Shown one piece after another: positions 9,958 to 18,498 of a DNA stretch of 64,000 nt (the stretch's first letter is position 1; each line of letters starts with the position of its first letter). Source of the DNA: Betaproteobacteria bacterium (GTDB lineage Bacteria; Pseudomonadota; Gammaproteobacteria; Burkholderiales; Usitatibacteraceae); the NCBI GenBank assembly GCA_016708825.1, contig JADJEZ010000016.1, positions 4,026 through 68,025 on the forward strand, given 5' to 3'. Under the pieces are notes generated by a model. The model saw only the letters and a list, made by a program, of their open reading frames with translations. It did no database searches and was not told the origin of the DNA. Made by a program: the position numbers and the translations under genes.

Positions 9958-10452
9958 TCAGAACTTCGCGGCCACCGCCTTCGCGAGCTTCAGCTGCGCG
10001 AGCTTTCCCTGGGGTGCGGTCACCTGGATCGTGAAGCGGCCCTTGCGGACGGTGAGCGCCCCGTTCACGTCCGTCCACACGGCCTCGTCGCCCACGCCCA
10101 TGATGTCGCTGTAGGCGCCCGTGGGGAGCCGGTCCTTGAACGCCGCGGTGCCGCCCGCGACGGCGAGGTTCTCGCGGTAGCGCTCCAGTTCCTCCGCCGC
10201 CTGCCGGGCACTCGGCGAAGCTTCGATGTTGAATACGACGGCGGGGGCGCGCTTTCCCACGGCGTACGAACACGTCCAGAGCGTCGGCGTCACTTTCCGG
10301 GTCGTGCGCACGACCTGCGCCGCGCCCGTGCCGAGGAAAGGCGCCGCATCCGTTGCGGCGAAGCCGCCGCAATCGGCGGGATCGGCAGCCTGCGCGATGC
10401 CCGCGGCGGCCAGCAGGAGGGAAGAGACGGCCAAGCGGATCGGCTTTTCCAT
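9958..10452 (-). CDS. Small exported protein of unknown function
   Basis: I do not recognise this 164-residue protein. It begins with a signal peptide (MEKPIRLAVSSLLLAAAG, cleavage near AQA-AD). The mature part has two cysteines (C at ADCGG and C in WTCSYAVG) that could form a disulfide. It contains a charged helical segment (ARQAAEELERYRENL) and ends in basic repeats (LAQLKLAKAVAAKF). An in-frame ATG at 10467 exists, but an AAGGAG ribosome-binding site lies between the two ATGs, six bases before the one at 10452, which decides the start. It sits downstream of the diguanylate cyclase on the same strand. Confidence 0.7.
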   Translation of the reverse strand: MEKPIRLAVSSLLLAAAGIAQAADPADCGGFAATDAAPFLGTGAAQVVRTTRKVTPTLWTCSYAVGKRAPAVVFNIEASPSARQAAEELERYRENLAVAGGTAAFKDRLPTGAYSDIMGVGDEAVWTDVNGALTVRKGRFTIQVTAPQGKLAQLKLAKAVAAKF

Positions 10453-10493
10453 GACGAACTCCTTCATGTGGCGGGATCCCGGGACCCTGCCGG

Positions 10494-11645
10494 TCAATGC
10501 ACGACGCGATTTCGGCCCGCGTCCTTGGCCTCGTAGAGGCGCGTGTCGGCGACGGCGAAGAGCTTGTCCCAGGTGGTCCCATCCCCGGGATGCAGCGCGA
10601 GGCCGCCGCTCAGGGTGACGGAAATCGCGGTGCCGTCGCGCACGAGCGGCGTGGCCTCCACCAGCTCGCGAAACCGGTTGGCCGCCTTCTCCGCGCCACC
10701 CGACTGGTGCCCGCACATGATCACCACGAATTCCTCCCCGCCCAGCCTGCCGAGGACGTCTTCCGTGCGCTTCCCGCCCGCGAGCAACCGCCCCACGTGG
10801 CAGAGCAGCGCGTCGCCCGCCAGGTGGCCGTGGGTGTCGTTCACATCCTTGAAGCGGTCGACGTCGAATACCGCGAGGGCGAAGCCGACCCCCGTCCGGG
10901 ACGATCGCGCGACTTCCTCCTCGAAGCGGGCCACGATGGCGCGGCGGTTGGCGAGCCCCGTGAGCGAATCCGTGTAGGCCATGCGTCCCATGGCGGCCTG
11001 GACCAGGCGAACCTCGACCCAGAAGAGCCCGAAGGCCGCGCCCACGCCCACCAGGATCTGGGCGATGGCGAAGTAGGAGACGACGATGTCCAGCCTTTCG
11101 CGGTCGAGGGGCTCCTCGAGGAGCGAGGGCATCGCCGCCACCCGCGCCCACCACACGAGGATCGCCGACACGAGCGTCATCGCGAGGAAGCGGGACGCGC
11201 GCACCGCGTCGGTCGTCGGGTGGAGCAGCAGCATCGCCGCGCCCCAGGCGAAGAAAGCGGTCGCGAGCACCGTGGGCGCGACGATGTTCACCGCGGCATT
11301 CGGCGCGGGCAGGGCGAAGTTGCCGATCGCCAGCACCGCGAAAGTCACCGCGATGCCGCCGGCCACGGCGCTGCGCGCCAGGCGCCTGCCGGTGTAGTGC
11401 AGCACGCCGTGGATGGTGAGCGCCGAGGAGGCCGAAATGAGCGCATTGCCGGCGAAGCCCGCGACCGGCACCGGCATGAACCGCATGAGCGTGAACGCGA
11501 GGCCCGCGGAGTAGGCGAGCAGGCCCCAGCCCCAGTAGCGAAGCGCCGGCGAATCGCGCTCGCCGCGCGAGATCGCGAGGCACAGCGCTCCCAGCAGTGC
11601 GTGCACGCACAGGAGCGTGAGAACGAGAAATTGCGCCCGACCCAT
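10494..11645 (-). CDS. Membrane-bound diguanylate cyclase (GGDEF)
   Basis: This 383-residue enzyme makes cyclic di-GMP from two GTP. Residues about 1-210 form six to seven membrane helices without a recognisable sensor domain. The GGDEF domain covers about 220-380 with the active signature GGEEF at 302-306. A product-inhibition site RTED lies at 293-296, exactly five residues before the signature, so the enzyme should be both active and feedback-inhibited. Metal and substrate residues in FDVDRFKDVNDTHGH are intact. No phosphodiesterase is nearby, and the input signal is unknown. Confidence 0.92.
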   Translation of the reverse strand: MGRAQFLVLTLLCVHALLGALCLAISRGERDSPALRYWGWGLLAYSAGLAFTLMRFMPVPVAGFAGNALISASSALTIHGVLHYTGRRLARSAVAGGIAVTFAVLAIGNFALPAPNAAVNIVAPTVLATAFFAWGAAMLLLHPTTDAVRASRFLAMTLVSAILVWWARVAAMPSLLEEPLDRERLDIVVSYFAIAQILVGVGAAFGLFWVEVRLVQAAMGRMAYTDSLTGLANRRAIVARFEEEVARSSRTGVGFALAVFDVDRFKDVNDTHGHLAGDALLCHVGRLLAGGKRTEDVLGRLGGEEFVVIMCGHQSGGAEKAANRFRELVEATPLVRDGTAISVTLSGGLALHPGDGTTWDKLFAVADTRLYEAKDAGRNRVVH

Positions 11646-11670
11646 CGTGCGTTCCCGGTCCGGCGGGATT

Positions 11671-12018
11671 TCAGGCCGCGGCGACGACCAGGATCTCGAT
11701 CCGGTACGCGGCGTTGGCGAGCTTCGCCTCCACCGTCGCCCGGGCGGGCGTGTGCCCGGGCACGACCCAGCGCTCCCAGACCGCGTTCATCGCCGCGAAA
11801 TCCCCCATGTCCGGCAGGAAGATCTGCGCGGACAGGATCTTCGACTTGTCGCTGCCCGCCTCGCCCAGCAGGCGGTCGATGGAGGCGAGCACGTCCTCGG
11901 TCTGGCCGATGATGTCCCGGGTCATGTCGGAGGCCACCTGGCCGGCGAGGTAGATCGTGTCGCCGTGCACGACCATCTCGGACAGGCGCTTCGCCACGTG
12001 GAATCGCTGGATCGTCAT
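11671..12018 (-). CDS. RidA family enamine/imine deaminase (copy 2)
   Basis: This 115-residue RidA-family protein is a different subgroup from the copy at 3981. The arginine of the active site is in PARATVEAKLA and the QVASD segment forms the ligand-binding loop. The start (ATG at 12018) follows a short GGAGAG-like ribosome-binding site. It lies in the same direction as dadA, with one small gene between them. D-amino-acid dehydrogenases release 2-imino acids, which RidA proteins can hydrolyse, so a functional link is reasonable though not proven. Confidence 0.88.
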   Translation of the reverse strand: MTIQRFHVAKRLSEMVVHGDTIYLAGQVASDMTRDIIGQTEDVLASIDRLLGEAGSDKSKILSAQIFLPDMGDFAAMNAVWERWVVPGHTPARATVEAKLANAAYRIEILVVAAA

Positions 12019-12047
12019 TGCTGCGCTCTCCTGGAAATCAAGTCGGT

Positions 12048-12449
12048 TCAGGGTTCGAGGACGGCTTCGCGCGTCTCGCCGCCGGCGCCCCCGGGTTTCA
12101 TGGCTGCACGCACGACGACGCGGCGAAGGCCGGCGGGCAGCTTCACGCCCGCGAGTTCCCGCGTGAAAGGCTGCTCGTCCGTGTGGGGATGCAGTAACAC
12201 CCTCGTGCCGAGCACCCGGCCATCGGGTGCGACGACCTCGAAGCGGTCGCAGTAGTAGTCCCAGCCGCGATCCCTGCTGCGGATCGTCACGTCGAAGCGC
12301 CAGGTTCCGCCCGCCTCGCGCGCGGCCTTCACGGCGAGCACGTCGGCTTCGCCCGCCGCGGCAGGCACCGTGAAGCCGGCGGCCAGCGACACGCAAGCCG
12401 CGGCGACCAGGCCGCGCGCCGCGCGCAAGGCTGCGTGGAAGTCCGTCAT
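12048..12449 (-). CDS. Small exported protein of unknown function
   Basis: I do not recognise this protein of about 133 residues. A signal peptide (residues about 1-30, ending AAAGEA) is followed by a beta-rich domain with the pattern WRFDVTIRSRDRGWDYYCDRFEV and a repeated basic core (VKLPAGLRRVVVRAAMKPGG). Only one cysteine remains in the mature part. An alternative ATG at 12467 would add six residues before a normal-looking signal sequence, so the internal ATG is preferred. It lies between dadA and ridA on the same strand with 30-50 base gaps, and may be co-transcribed with them. Confidence 0.65.
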   Translation of the reverse strand: MTDFHAALRAARGLVAAACVSLAAGFTVPAAAGEADVLAVKAAREAGGTWRFDVTIRSRDRGWDYYCDRFEVVAPDGRVLGTRVLLHPHTDEQPFTRELAGVKLPAGLRRVVVRAAMKPGGAGGETREAVLEP

Positions 12450-12497
12450 GGGGCCATTGTCCGACATTTCCGGTCCCGCATCAGGGGCGCGCGGCGA

Positions 12498-13751
12498 TCA
12501 GCCCGTGGTGAACGCGAATTCCACGGCCGGGCGACGGCCGCTCACCAGGTCGGCCAGGGCCGCCCCTGATCCGCAGGCCATGGTCCAGCCGAGCGTGCCG
12601 TGGCCGGTGTTGAGCCAGAGGTTCGGGATGCGCGTCGCGCCGACCAGGGGCACGTTCGACGGGGTCGCCGGACGAAGCCCGGCCCAGTACTGCGGCCGGG
12701 ACCACTCGCCCGCGCCGGGAAAGAACGACGCCGCGCGCCGGACCAGCGCCTCGCAGCGCACCGGATTGAGCTCCGTGGACCATCCGGAGAGCTCCGCCGT
12801 GCCCGCGACGCGGATGCGCCCGCCCAGGCGCGCGATGACGATCTTCGCCTCGTCGTCGGTCAGGCTCACCGCGGGCGCCTTTCCGGGGTCGGCCACGTCC
12901 ACGGTCGCCGAGTAGCCCTTGGCGGGGTAGATCGGCAGCACGATGCCGAGCGGGCGCGTGAGGAGCGCGCTGTACGCGCCGAGCGCCACGACGAACGCGT
13001 CGCCCGCGATCGTCTCCTCTGCGCCCTCGCACGAGACCACGACGCCGGTCACCCCCTTCGCCGTGGCGCGAAGCCCCCGGATCTCGCATCGCGTGCGGAA
13101 GGCCACGCCGCGCGCCTCGGCAAGCTTCGCGAGGTTCGCGGTGAAGAGGTAGGCGTCCCCCGACTCGTCGGATGGCGTGTAGGTCGCCCCCACGATCCGC
13201 GAGGCCGCCGGCGCGAGCGCCGGCTCGATCGCGATCGCCTCCTCCACCGACTTCTCCGCGCGGTCCAGGCCGAAGCGCCGCATGAGCGCGGTCGCGTCCC
13301 GCGCGGCCTCGAGCTCCGTGCGCTCCGTGTAGTAGTGCAGGATGCCCCGCGTCGACTCGTCGTAGGCGATACCGGTCTGCGCGCGAAGCTCCTGCAGCAT
13401 CGTTCTCGAGTAGAAGCCCAGGGCGAGGATCTGAGCGATGTTCTCGCGCGTGCGCCACGCAAGGCACTCGTAGAGGAAGCGAAGGCCCCAGGACCATTGC
13501 GCGGGATCCATGCGCGGGCGGAAGTGCAGCGGCGCGTCCTCCCGCGAGAGCCACTTCAGGATCTTCGCCGGCGCGCCCGGGTTGGCCCAGGGTTCGGCGT
13601 GGCATACCGAGACCTGCCCGCCGTTGGCGAACGAGGTTTCGAGCCCCGGGCCTTCGCGGCGCTCGACCACCACCACTTCGTGTCCCGCCTGCGCGAGGTA
13701 CCAGGCGCACGTGGTGCCTATCACGCCGGCGCCGAGAACGATGACTTTCAT
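12498..13751 (-). CDS. dadA: D-amino-acid dehydrogenase, DadA-like
   Basis: This 417-residue FAD enzyme oxidises D-amino acids to imino acids that become 2-oxo acids and ammonia, passing electrons to the respiratory chain. The N-terminal dinucleotide motif is VLGAGVIGTT and the second flavin motif (NTGHGTLGWTMACGSG) lies at the C-terminus. The DadA-typical ETSFANGGQVS segment follows the first beta-alpha-beta unit. The length agrees with the family (about 415-435). No alanine racemase gene is adjacent. It has a near-consensus promoter and a leader hairpin, both annotated separately. Confidence 0.93.
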   Translation of the reverse strand: MKVIVLGAGVIGTTCAWYLAQAGHEVVVVERREGPGLETSFANGGQVSVCHAEPWANPGAPAKILKWLSREDAPLHFRPRMDPAQWSWGLRFLYECLAWRTRENIAQILALGFYSRTMLQELRAQTGIAYDESTRGILHYYTERTELEAARDATALMRRFGLDRAEKSVEEAIAIEPALAPAASRIVGATYTPSDESGDAYLFTANLAKLAEARGVAFRTRCEIRGLRATAKGVTGVVVSCEGAEETIAGDAFVVALGAYSALLTRPLGIVLPIYPAKGYSATVDVADPGKAPAVSLTDDEAKIVIARLGGRIRVAGTAELSGWSTELNPVRCEALVRRAASFFPGAGEWSRPQYWAGLRPATPSNVPLVGATRIPNLWLNTGHGTLGWTMACGSGAALADLVSGRRPAVEFAFTTG

Positions 13752-13777
13752 GCGTGTTTCGCGATCCCGAAAACGGA

Positions 13778-13814
13778 CAAGGGGAGAAACGCCATTGTCG
13801 CGCTTCTCCCCTTG
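13778..13814 (-). promoter_or_regulatory. Leader hairpin upstream of dadA
   Basis: A perfect 11-base inverted repeat (caaggggagaa at 13778-13788, ttctccccttg at 13804-13814) with a 15-base loop lies between the dadA promoter and its start codon. It would form a stable stem in the roughly 86-base leader of the dadA transcript, or act as an operator at DNA level. No T-tract follows, so it is not a classical terminator. Its role is unknown. Confidence 0.5.
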
Positions 13815-13843
13815 CCCGCTTCTCCTCCCCGGAGTTGGCGCGG

Positions 13844-13872
13844 AATATAGGGAAATGGCCTAGACTTGTCAA
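13844..13872 (-). promoter_or_regulatory. Sigma-70 promoter of dadA
   Basis: On the minus strand a perfect -35 hexamer TTGACA (13867-13872) is followed after exactly 17 bases by TATATT (13844-13849), which matches five of six -10 positions. Transcription would start near 13837 and give a leader of about 86 bases before the dadA ATG at 13751. The -35 element abuts the divergent NUDIX start at 13876. Confidence 0.75.
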
Positions 13873-13875
13873 CGC

Positions 13876-14751
13876 ATGAAGACGCGTCTCTACGCAGACC
13901 TCACCGCATTCGTCCGGGCCGCGTGCACGCATTCCTCGCACCTGGACCGCGAAGTGCCGCTGCTGCCCTTCTACGTGCGCGAGCATCCGGTCGGGTGGAT
14001 CCGGCCCGCGTTCGCGGACGTGCTGCGTCGCTGGCCGCACGTCTTCGATGCGACGGGCGCCTTCGTCTCCATGCGCGCGGCACCCGACACGGTCCACGGC
14101 CGGACCGCCGCGATGGCGGAGGTGACGCGCGCGCTCGCGGCCGACGGCGTGATCCGCGGCTGGCGCGACGAGCCGGTGAGCATCTCCCACCACTACGCCG
14201 CGCCGGAACTGCTGCGGATCGAGCGCGCTGCCACGCGCCACTTCGGCATGATGGCCTACGGCGCGCACCTGAACGGCTTCACGCGGCGTCGGGACGAGCC
14301 GCAGCTGTGGATCGCCCGGCGCGCTGCCTCGAAGAGCGTGGACCCCGACCGGCTCGACAACCTGGTCGGCGGGCGCGTCTCCTGCGGCTACACCGTCGGG
14401 GAGACGATCCGCAAGGAGGCGTGGGAGGAGGCGGGAATTCCCGCGCCGCTGATGGCGGGGCTCGCCTGCGCGAGCGTGGTGCGCGTCGAGTACTCGGTGC
14501 CCGAGGGCCTGCACCGCGAGACGCTCTTCGTCCACGACCTCTGGCTTCCCGAGGACTTCCGGCCGCAGAACCAGGACGGCGAGGTGGCCCGCCTCTACTG
14601 CCTCGGCATTCCCGAGGCGATCGAGGCGATCCTCGCCGGCGAGTTCACCCTCGACGCGGGTGCCGTCACCGTGGACGCACTCGTGCGCAGCGGCATCCTC
14701 GCGCCCGAGGACCCGCAGTACCTCGAGCTGGTGCGCCTGCTCAGGCCGTGA
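13876..14751 (+). CDS. NUDIX hydrolase with DUF4743-type N-terminal domain
   Basis: This 291-residue protein has an N-terminal domain of about 115 residues of the kind found before NUDIX domains in Tnr3-like proteins, followed by a NUDIX domain. The NUDIX box GYTVGETIRKEAWEEAGI has lysine in place of the usual arginine before the first catalytic glutamate, which is normal in this subgroup. Related proteins hydrolyse damaged thiamine diphosphate, which makes that a possible but unproven role here. It is divergent from dadA and its end overlaps the next gene by GTGA. Confidence 0.8.
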   Translation: MKTRLYADLTAFVRAACTHSSHLDREVPLLPFYVREHPVGWIRPAFADVLRRWPHVFDATGAFVSMRAAPDTVHGRTAAMAEVTRALAADGVIRGWRDEPVSISHHYAAPELLRIERAATRHFGMMAYGAHLNGFTRRRDEPQLWIARRAASKSVDPDRLDNLVGGRVSCGYTVGETIRKEAWEEAGIPAPLMAGLACASVVRVEYSVPEGLHRETLFVHDLWLPEDFRPQNQDGEVARLYCLGIPEAIEAILAGEFTLDAGAVTVDALVRSGILAPEDPQYLELVRLLRP

Positions 14752-15950
14752 AGCGCGGCACGCTCTTCCCGCTCGCCGCCACGCTCGCGGTGCAGCTCCT
14801 CGTGTCCATGGCGGTCATCACGGTGCCGGTGCTCGCGCCCGCGCTCGCCCGCGACACCGGCATGCAGCCCGGCTTCATCGGCCTCTTCATCGCCCTCGTC
14901 TACGGCGTGGGCATGGCCGCGAGCCTCGTCTCCGGCGCGTTCGTGCGGCGCCACGGCGCCATCCGGCTGAGCCAGCTCTGCCTCGTCGCCTGCGCGGCGG
15001 GGCTTGCATGCCTCGCGGTGGGCACGCCGCTCACGATCGCCGCGAGCGCGATCCTGCTCGGCGCGGGCTACGGCCCGGTCACGCCGGCCAGCTCGCACGT
15101 GCTCGCGAAGACCACGCCTCCCGCCATGATGTCCCTCGTGTTCTCGCTCAAGCAGACGGGCGTGCCCCTCGGCGGCGTCCTGGCGGGGGCGATCGTCCCG
15201 GCGCTCGTGGCGTGGGTGGACTGGAGAGCGGCCTCGCTCGCGGTGGGCGCGGCGTGCCTCGCAACCGTGGCGCTCGCCCAGCCCCTGCGCGCATCGCTCG
15301 ACGCCGACCGCGACCCCAGCTCCCGTTTCGCGCCACGGGCCATCGCGCGCCCGCTCGGCCATACCCTCGCGGACCCCGCGCTGCGGCGGCTCGCCATCTG
15401 CTCGTTCTTCTTCGCCTCGCTGCAGCTCTGCCTCATCACGTTCCTGGTGACGCACCTCACGCTGAACCTGGGCTACACGCTCGTCGAGGCGGGGCTCATG
15501 CTGAGCGCCGCGCAGGCCGGCGGCGTGGTGGCGCGGATCGCCTGGGGCGCGATCGCGGACCGGCGTGGACGCCCGATGCGGCTCCTCGGCATCGTCGCCC
15601 TGGCCATGGGGCTCGCCGCCCTCGCGACCGCGGGCTTCACGCCGCACTGGCCCGCGGCGGCCATCGCCGTCGTGTGCGCGGCGTTCGGCGCCACGGCGAT
15701 CGGCTGGAACGGCGTCTACCTCGCCCAGGTGGCGCGCCTCGCACCGCCGGGCAAGGCCGGCGAAGCCACGGGAGGCTCTCTCGTCTTCACCTACGGCGGC
15801 GCGCTCTTCGGCCCGCCCGTCTTCACCTTCCTGGTGGCCGCCGGCGCGGGGTATCCCGCGGCCTTCGTGGCCGCGGCGGTGCCGCCGGTGCTCTGCGGGT
15901 TCTGGCTGCTGTGGCGCGATCGCGCGCCGCCCCAGGGCGCCGTTGGCTAG
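14748..15950 (+). CDS. Major facilitator superfamily transporter
   Basis: This 400-residue membrane protein shows about twelve hydrophobic helices and the MFS loop motif between helices 2 and 3 in degenerate form (GAFVRRHGAIR). A stronger copy appears in the second half (GAIADRRGRPMR). The start is a GTG at 14748 overlapping the NUDIX stop codon, which indicates translational coupling. The arrangement resembles CynX/NimT-like or other small-solute MFS exporters, but no substrate can be assigned. Confidence 0.85.
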   Translation: MKRGTLFPLAATLAVQLLVSMAVITVPVLAPALARDTGMQPGFIGLFIALVYGVGMAASLVSGAFVRRHGAIRLSQLCLVACAAGLACLAVGTPLTIAASAILLGAGYGPVTPASSHVLAKTTPPAMMSLVFSLKQTGVPLGGVLAGAIVPALVAWVDWRAASLAVGAACLATVALAQPLRASLDADRDPSSRFAPRAIARPLGHTLADPALRRLAICSFFFASLQLCLITFLVTHLTLNLGYTLVEAGLMLSAAQAGGVVARIAWGAIADRRGRPMRLLGIVALAMGLAALATAGFTPHWPAAAIAVVCAAFGATAIGWNGVYLAQVARLAPPGKAGEATGGSLVFTYGGALFGPPVFTFLVAAGAGYPAAFVAAAVPPVLCGFWLLWRDRAPPQGAVG

Positions 15951-15962
15951 AATGGCGCCTCG

Positions 15963-16829
15963 ATGACCGGGCTCGCCCTCCTACTCGTACTCTCCTCCGC
16001 CCTCATCCACGCGAGCTGGAACTTCCTCCTGAAGAAGAGCGGCGGCGGCTCGGGCCTCATCACCGCCGCCTGCCTCGTCTCGCTCGTCGCGTACGCGCCC
16101 GTGGTTGCCGCCGCCGCCTACATCCAGGGCTACCGGTTCCTGCCGATCCACCTCGCGCTCATGTTCGCGAGCGGGATGATCCACACGGTGTACTTCCTGC
16201 TGCTCGACCGCGCCTACCGCAGCGGCGGCGACCTCTCGATCGTCTACCCGCTCGCCCGCGCCACCGGCCCGCTCCTCACCATCGTGGTGGCGGTGCTCTT
16301 CCTGGGCGAGCGCCCGGGACCCACCGCGCTCGCCGGCGCGGTGCTCATCGGCGTGTCCGCGCTCGTGCTCACCGGCAACCCCTTCCACTGGCACAAGGGC
16401 GAGGCCCGCCACGCGGTGGGCTTCGCGCTCCTCACCGGGTTCACGATCTCGCTCTACACGATCTGCGACAAGGCCTCGGTGGCCTCGTGGCTCATCCCGC
16501 CGCTCGTCTTCGACTGGGGCTGCAACTTCTTCCGCTCGGTGGTGCTCGTGCCCTTCACCCAGCGCCGCGCGCCGGGAGCGATCGCCGAGGCGTGGCGGAC
16601 GAGGCGGCGCACGGTGATCGCCATCGCGCTCCTCTCGCCGCTCTCCTATATCTTCGTGCTCACCGCCATGGTCTTCACGCCGGTGAGCCTCGTGGCCCCG
16701 GCGCGCGAGGTGTCGATCCTCTTCGCGGCACTCATGGGAGCGCACTTCCTCAAGGAGGGCGACTTCAAGCGCCGCCTCCTCGCGGCCGCGGGCATGGCCC
16801 TCGGCGTGGCGGGCCTCACGGCCGGCTAG
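15963..16829 (+). CDS. EamA/DMT family transporter
   Basis: This 288-residue protein has ten predicted membrane helices arranged as two repeats of five, as in the drug/metabolite transporter superfamily. Typical features are the early helix ALIHASWNFLLKK, the LARATGPLLT segment near helix 4 and FLGERPGPTALAGAVLI at helix 5. It follows the MFS gene by 12 bases in the same direction, so the two transporters are probably co-transcribed. The substrate is unknown; metabolite or amino-acid export is common in the family. Confidence 0.85.
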   Translation: MTGLALLLVLSSALIHASWNFLLKKSGGGSGLITAACLVSLVAYAPVVAAAAYIQGYRFLPIHLALMFASGMIHTVYFLLLDRAYRSGGDLSIVYPLARATGPLLTIVVAVLFLGERPGPTALAGAVLIGVSALVLTGNPFHWHKGEARHAVGFALLTGFTISLYTICDKASVASWLIPPLVFDWGCNFFRSVVLVPFTQRRAPGAIAEAWRTRRRTVIAIALLSPLSYIFVLTAMVFTPVSLVAPAREVSILFAALMGAHFLKEGDFKRRLLAAAGMALGVAGLTAG

Positions 16830-16891
16830 GGGCCCCGAGCGGCAGTTATAATCCCCGGCTTGTGCGGCCTGACGCCGCAATCCGGCGACCC

Positions 16892-18478
16892 GTGTCCTCC
16901 CAGACGACCCCCAGTCCCGCGTGGAAGGCCCTCGAGGCGCACCGCGACCAGATCGCGGCGCTGCGCGTCGACGAGCTCTTCGCCTCCGACCCCGGCCGCG
17001 GCGCTTCGCTCACCTTCGCCTGCGGTCCCCTCACCGTCGATCTTTCCAAGCAACGGATGACAGGGGAGACCCTCGCGGCGCTGCTCGCGCTGGCCCGCGA
17101 GCGTGACATGGGCGCGGCGATCGAGCGGCTCTTCACCGGGAGCCGCGTGAACGTCACCGAGGACCGGCCGGCGCTGCACGCCGCCTTGCGCGGCGACGAG
17201 CGCGTGCTGGTGGACGGCGAGGACGTGGTGCCGGCCATGCAGCGTGGCCGCGAACGCATGCGCAGCTTCTCGACCGCGGTCCGCGAGGGCGCCTGGAAGG
17301 GTGCCACGGGAGAGCCGATCCGGCATGTGCTCTCGCTGGGAATCGGCGGCTCCTACCTCGGTCCCCGGCTGGTCACGGAGGCGCTCCTGGCCCAGGCCGA
17401 CGGCCCCGCCGTGCGCTTCCTCGCCAACGTGGACCCCGCCGCGCTCGACGATGCGCTCGCGGGCCTCGACCCTGCCACGACCCTGGTCGTCGTGGGCTCC
17501 AAGACCTTCACCACCCAGGAGACGCTCGCCAACGCCCTGGCCGCCCGCGCCTGGATCACCGCGAAGCTGGGAGAGGGCGCGGTCGCCCGGCACTTCGTCG
17601 CCGCCACCGCCAACATCGCCGAGGCCGCGCGGTTCGGCCTGCCCGAGTGCAACGTGTTCGCCTTCGCCGACGGGGTGGGCGGGCGCTACTCCGTCTGGTC
17701 GAGCGTGGGGCTGCCCGCGGCGATCGCGGTGGGCATGCCCGCCTTCGAGCGTTTCCTGGGCGGGGCGCACGCGGTCGACCTCGAGTTCCGCTCCGCGCCC
17801 CCGGAGCGCAACGCCCCCCTGCTCCTCGCGCTGGCCGGCCTGTGGAACCGCGACCTGCTCGGCATTCCCGTGCACGCGGTGCTGCCCTATGCCCAGCGGC
17901 TCGCGAGCCTGCCGGGCTACCTGCAGCAACTCGAGATGGAATCCAACGGCAAGCGCGTGCAGGCGGACGGCTCGCCCGTTGAGCAGCCCACCTGCCCGGC
18001 CCTCTTCGGCGAGGCCGGCACCCTGGGACAGCATTCGTTCTACCAGTGGCTGCACCAGGGCACGCAGGAGGCGTCGTGCGACTTCATCGTGGTGGCGCGC
18101 GCCATGGGATCGCGCGAGGCCGAACACGCGGTGCTGCTCGCCAACGCGCTCGCCCAGTCGGAGGCGCTCATGACCGGGAGCTCGACCGGAGACGCGCACC
18201 GCGACTGCCCCGGCAACCGGCCGAGCACGACGATCGTGCTGCCGTCGCTGGAGCCCGCCGCGCTGGGCGCGCTCGTCGCGCTCTACGAGCACAAGGTCTA
18301 CGCGCAGGGCGTGCTCTGGGGCGTGAACCCTTTCGACCAGTTCGGCGTCGAGCTGGGCAAGGCGATCGCCGGGCGGATCCTCACGGCGTTCACGGCGCCG
18401 CAGGCGCCGCTGCATCCGGCGACGAGCCACCTCCTGGGCGTCATCCGCAAGGCCGCGCAGGGCAGTCCTCCCCGCTAG
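16892..18478 (+). CDS. pgi: Glucose-6-phosphate isomerase
   Basis: Pgi interconverts glucose-6-phosphate and fructose-6-phosphate in the cytoplasm. The 528-residue protein has the sugar-phosphate region LGIGGSYLGP, VGSKTFTTQET, the catalytic glutamate in LEMESNGK, the QWLHQGTQ histidine and the family signature NPFDQFGVELGK. No ATG fits the N-terminus, so the start is probably the GTG at 16892; another GTG at 16862 is possible. The gene follows the DMT transporter by 62 bases. With pckG and tpiA in the same window it supports a gluconeogenic central metabolism. Confidence 0.96.
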   Translation: MSSQTTPSPAWKALEAHRDQIAALRVDELFASDPGRGASLTFACGPLTVDLSKQRMTGETLAALLALARERDMGAAIERLFTGSRVNVTEDRPALHAALRGDERVLVDGEDVVPAMQRGRERMRSFSTAVREGAWKGATGEPIRHVLSLGIGGSYLGPRLVTEALLAQADGPAVRFLANVDPAALDDALAGLDPATTLVVVGSKTFTTQETLANALAARAWITAKLGEGAVARHFVAATANIAEAARFGLPECNVFAFADGVGGRYSVWSSVGLPAAIAVGMPAFERFLGGAHAVDLEFRSAPPERNAPLLLALAGLWNRDLLGIPVHAVLPYAQRLASLPGYLQQLEMESNGKRVQADGSPVEQPTCPALFGEAGTLGQHSFYQWLHQGTQEASCDFIVVARAMGSREAEHAVLLANALAQSEALMTGSSTGDAHRDCPGNRPSTTIVLPSLEPAALGALVALYEHKVYAQGVLWGVNPFDQFGVELGKAIAGRILTAFTAPQAPLHPATSHLLGVIRKAAQGSPPR

Positions 18479-18498
18479 CGCCACACCCGCGCGCCCAC

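Noticed and set aside
13752..13843. Glycine-type or other known riboswitch upstream of dadA
   Set aside because: Apart from one hairpin the leader does not show the conserved cores I know, and it is too short for a tandem glycine aptamer.
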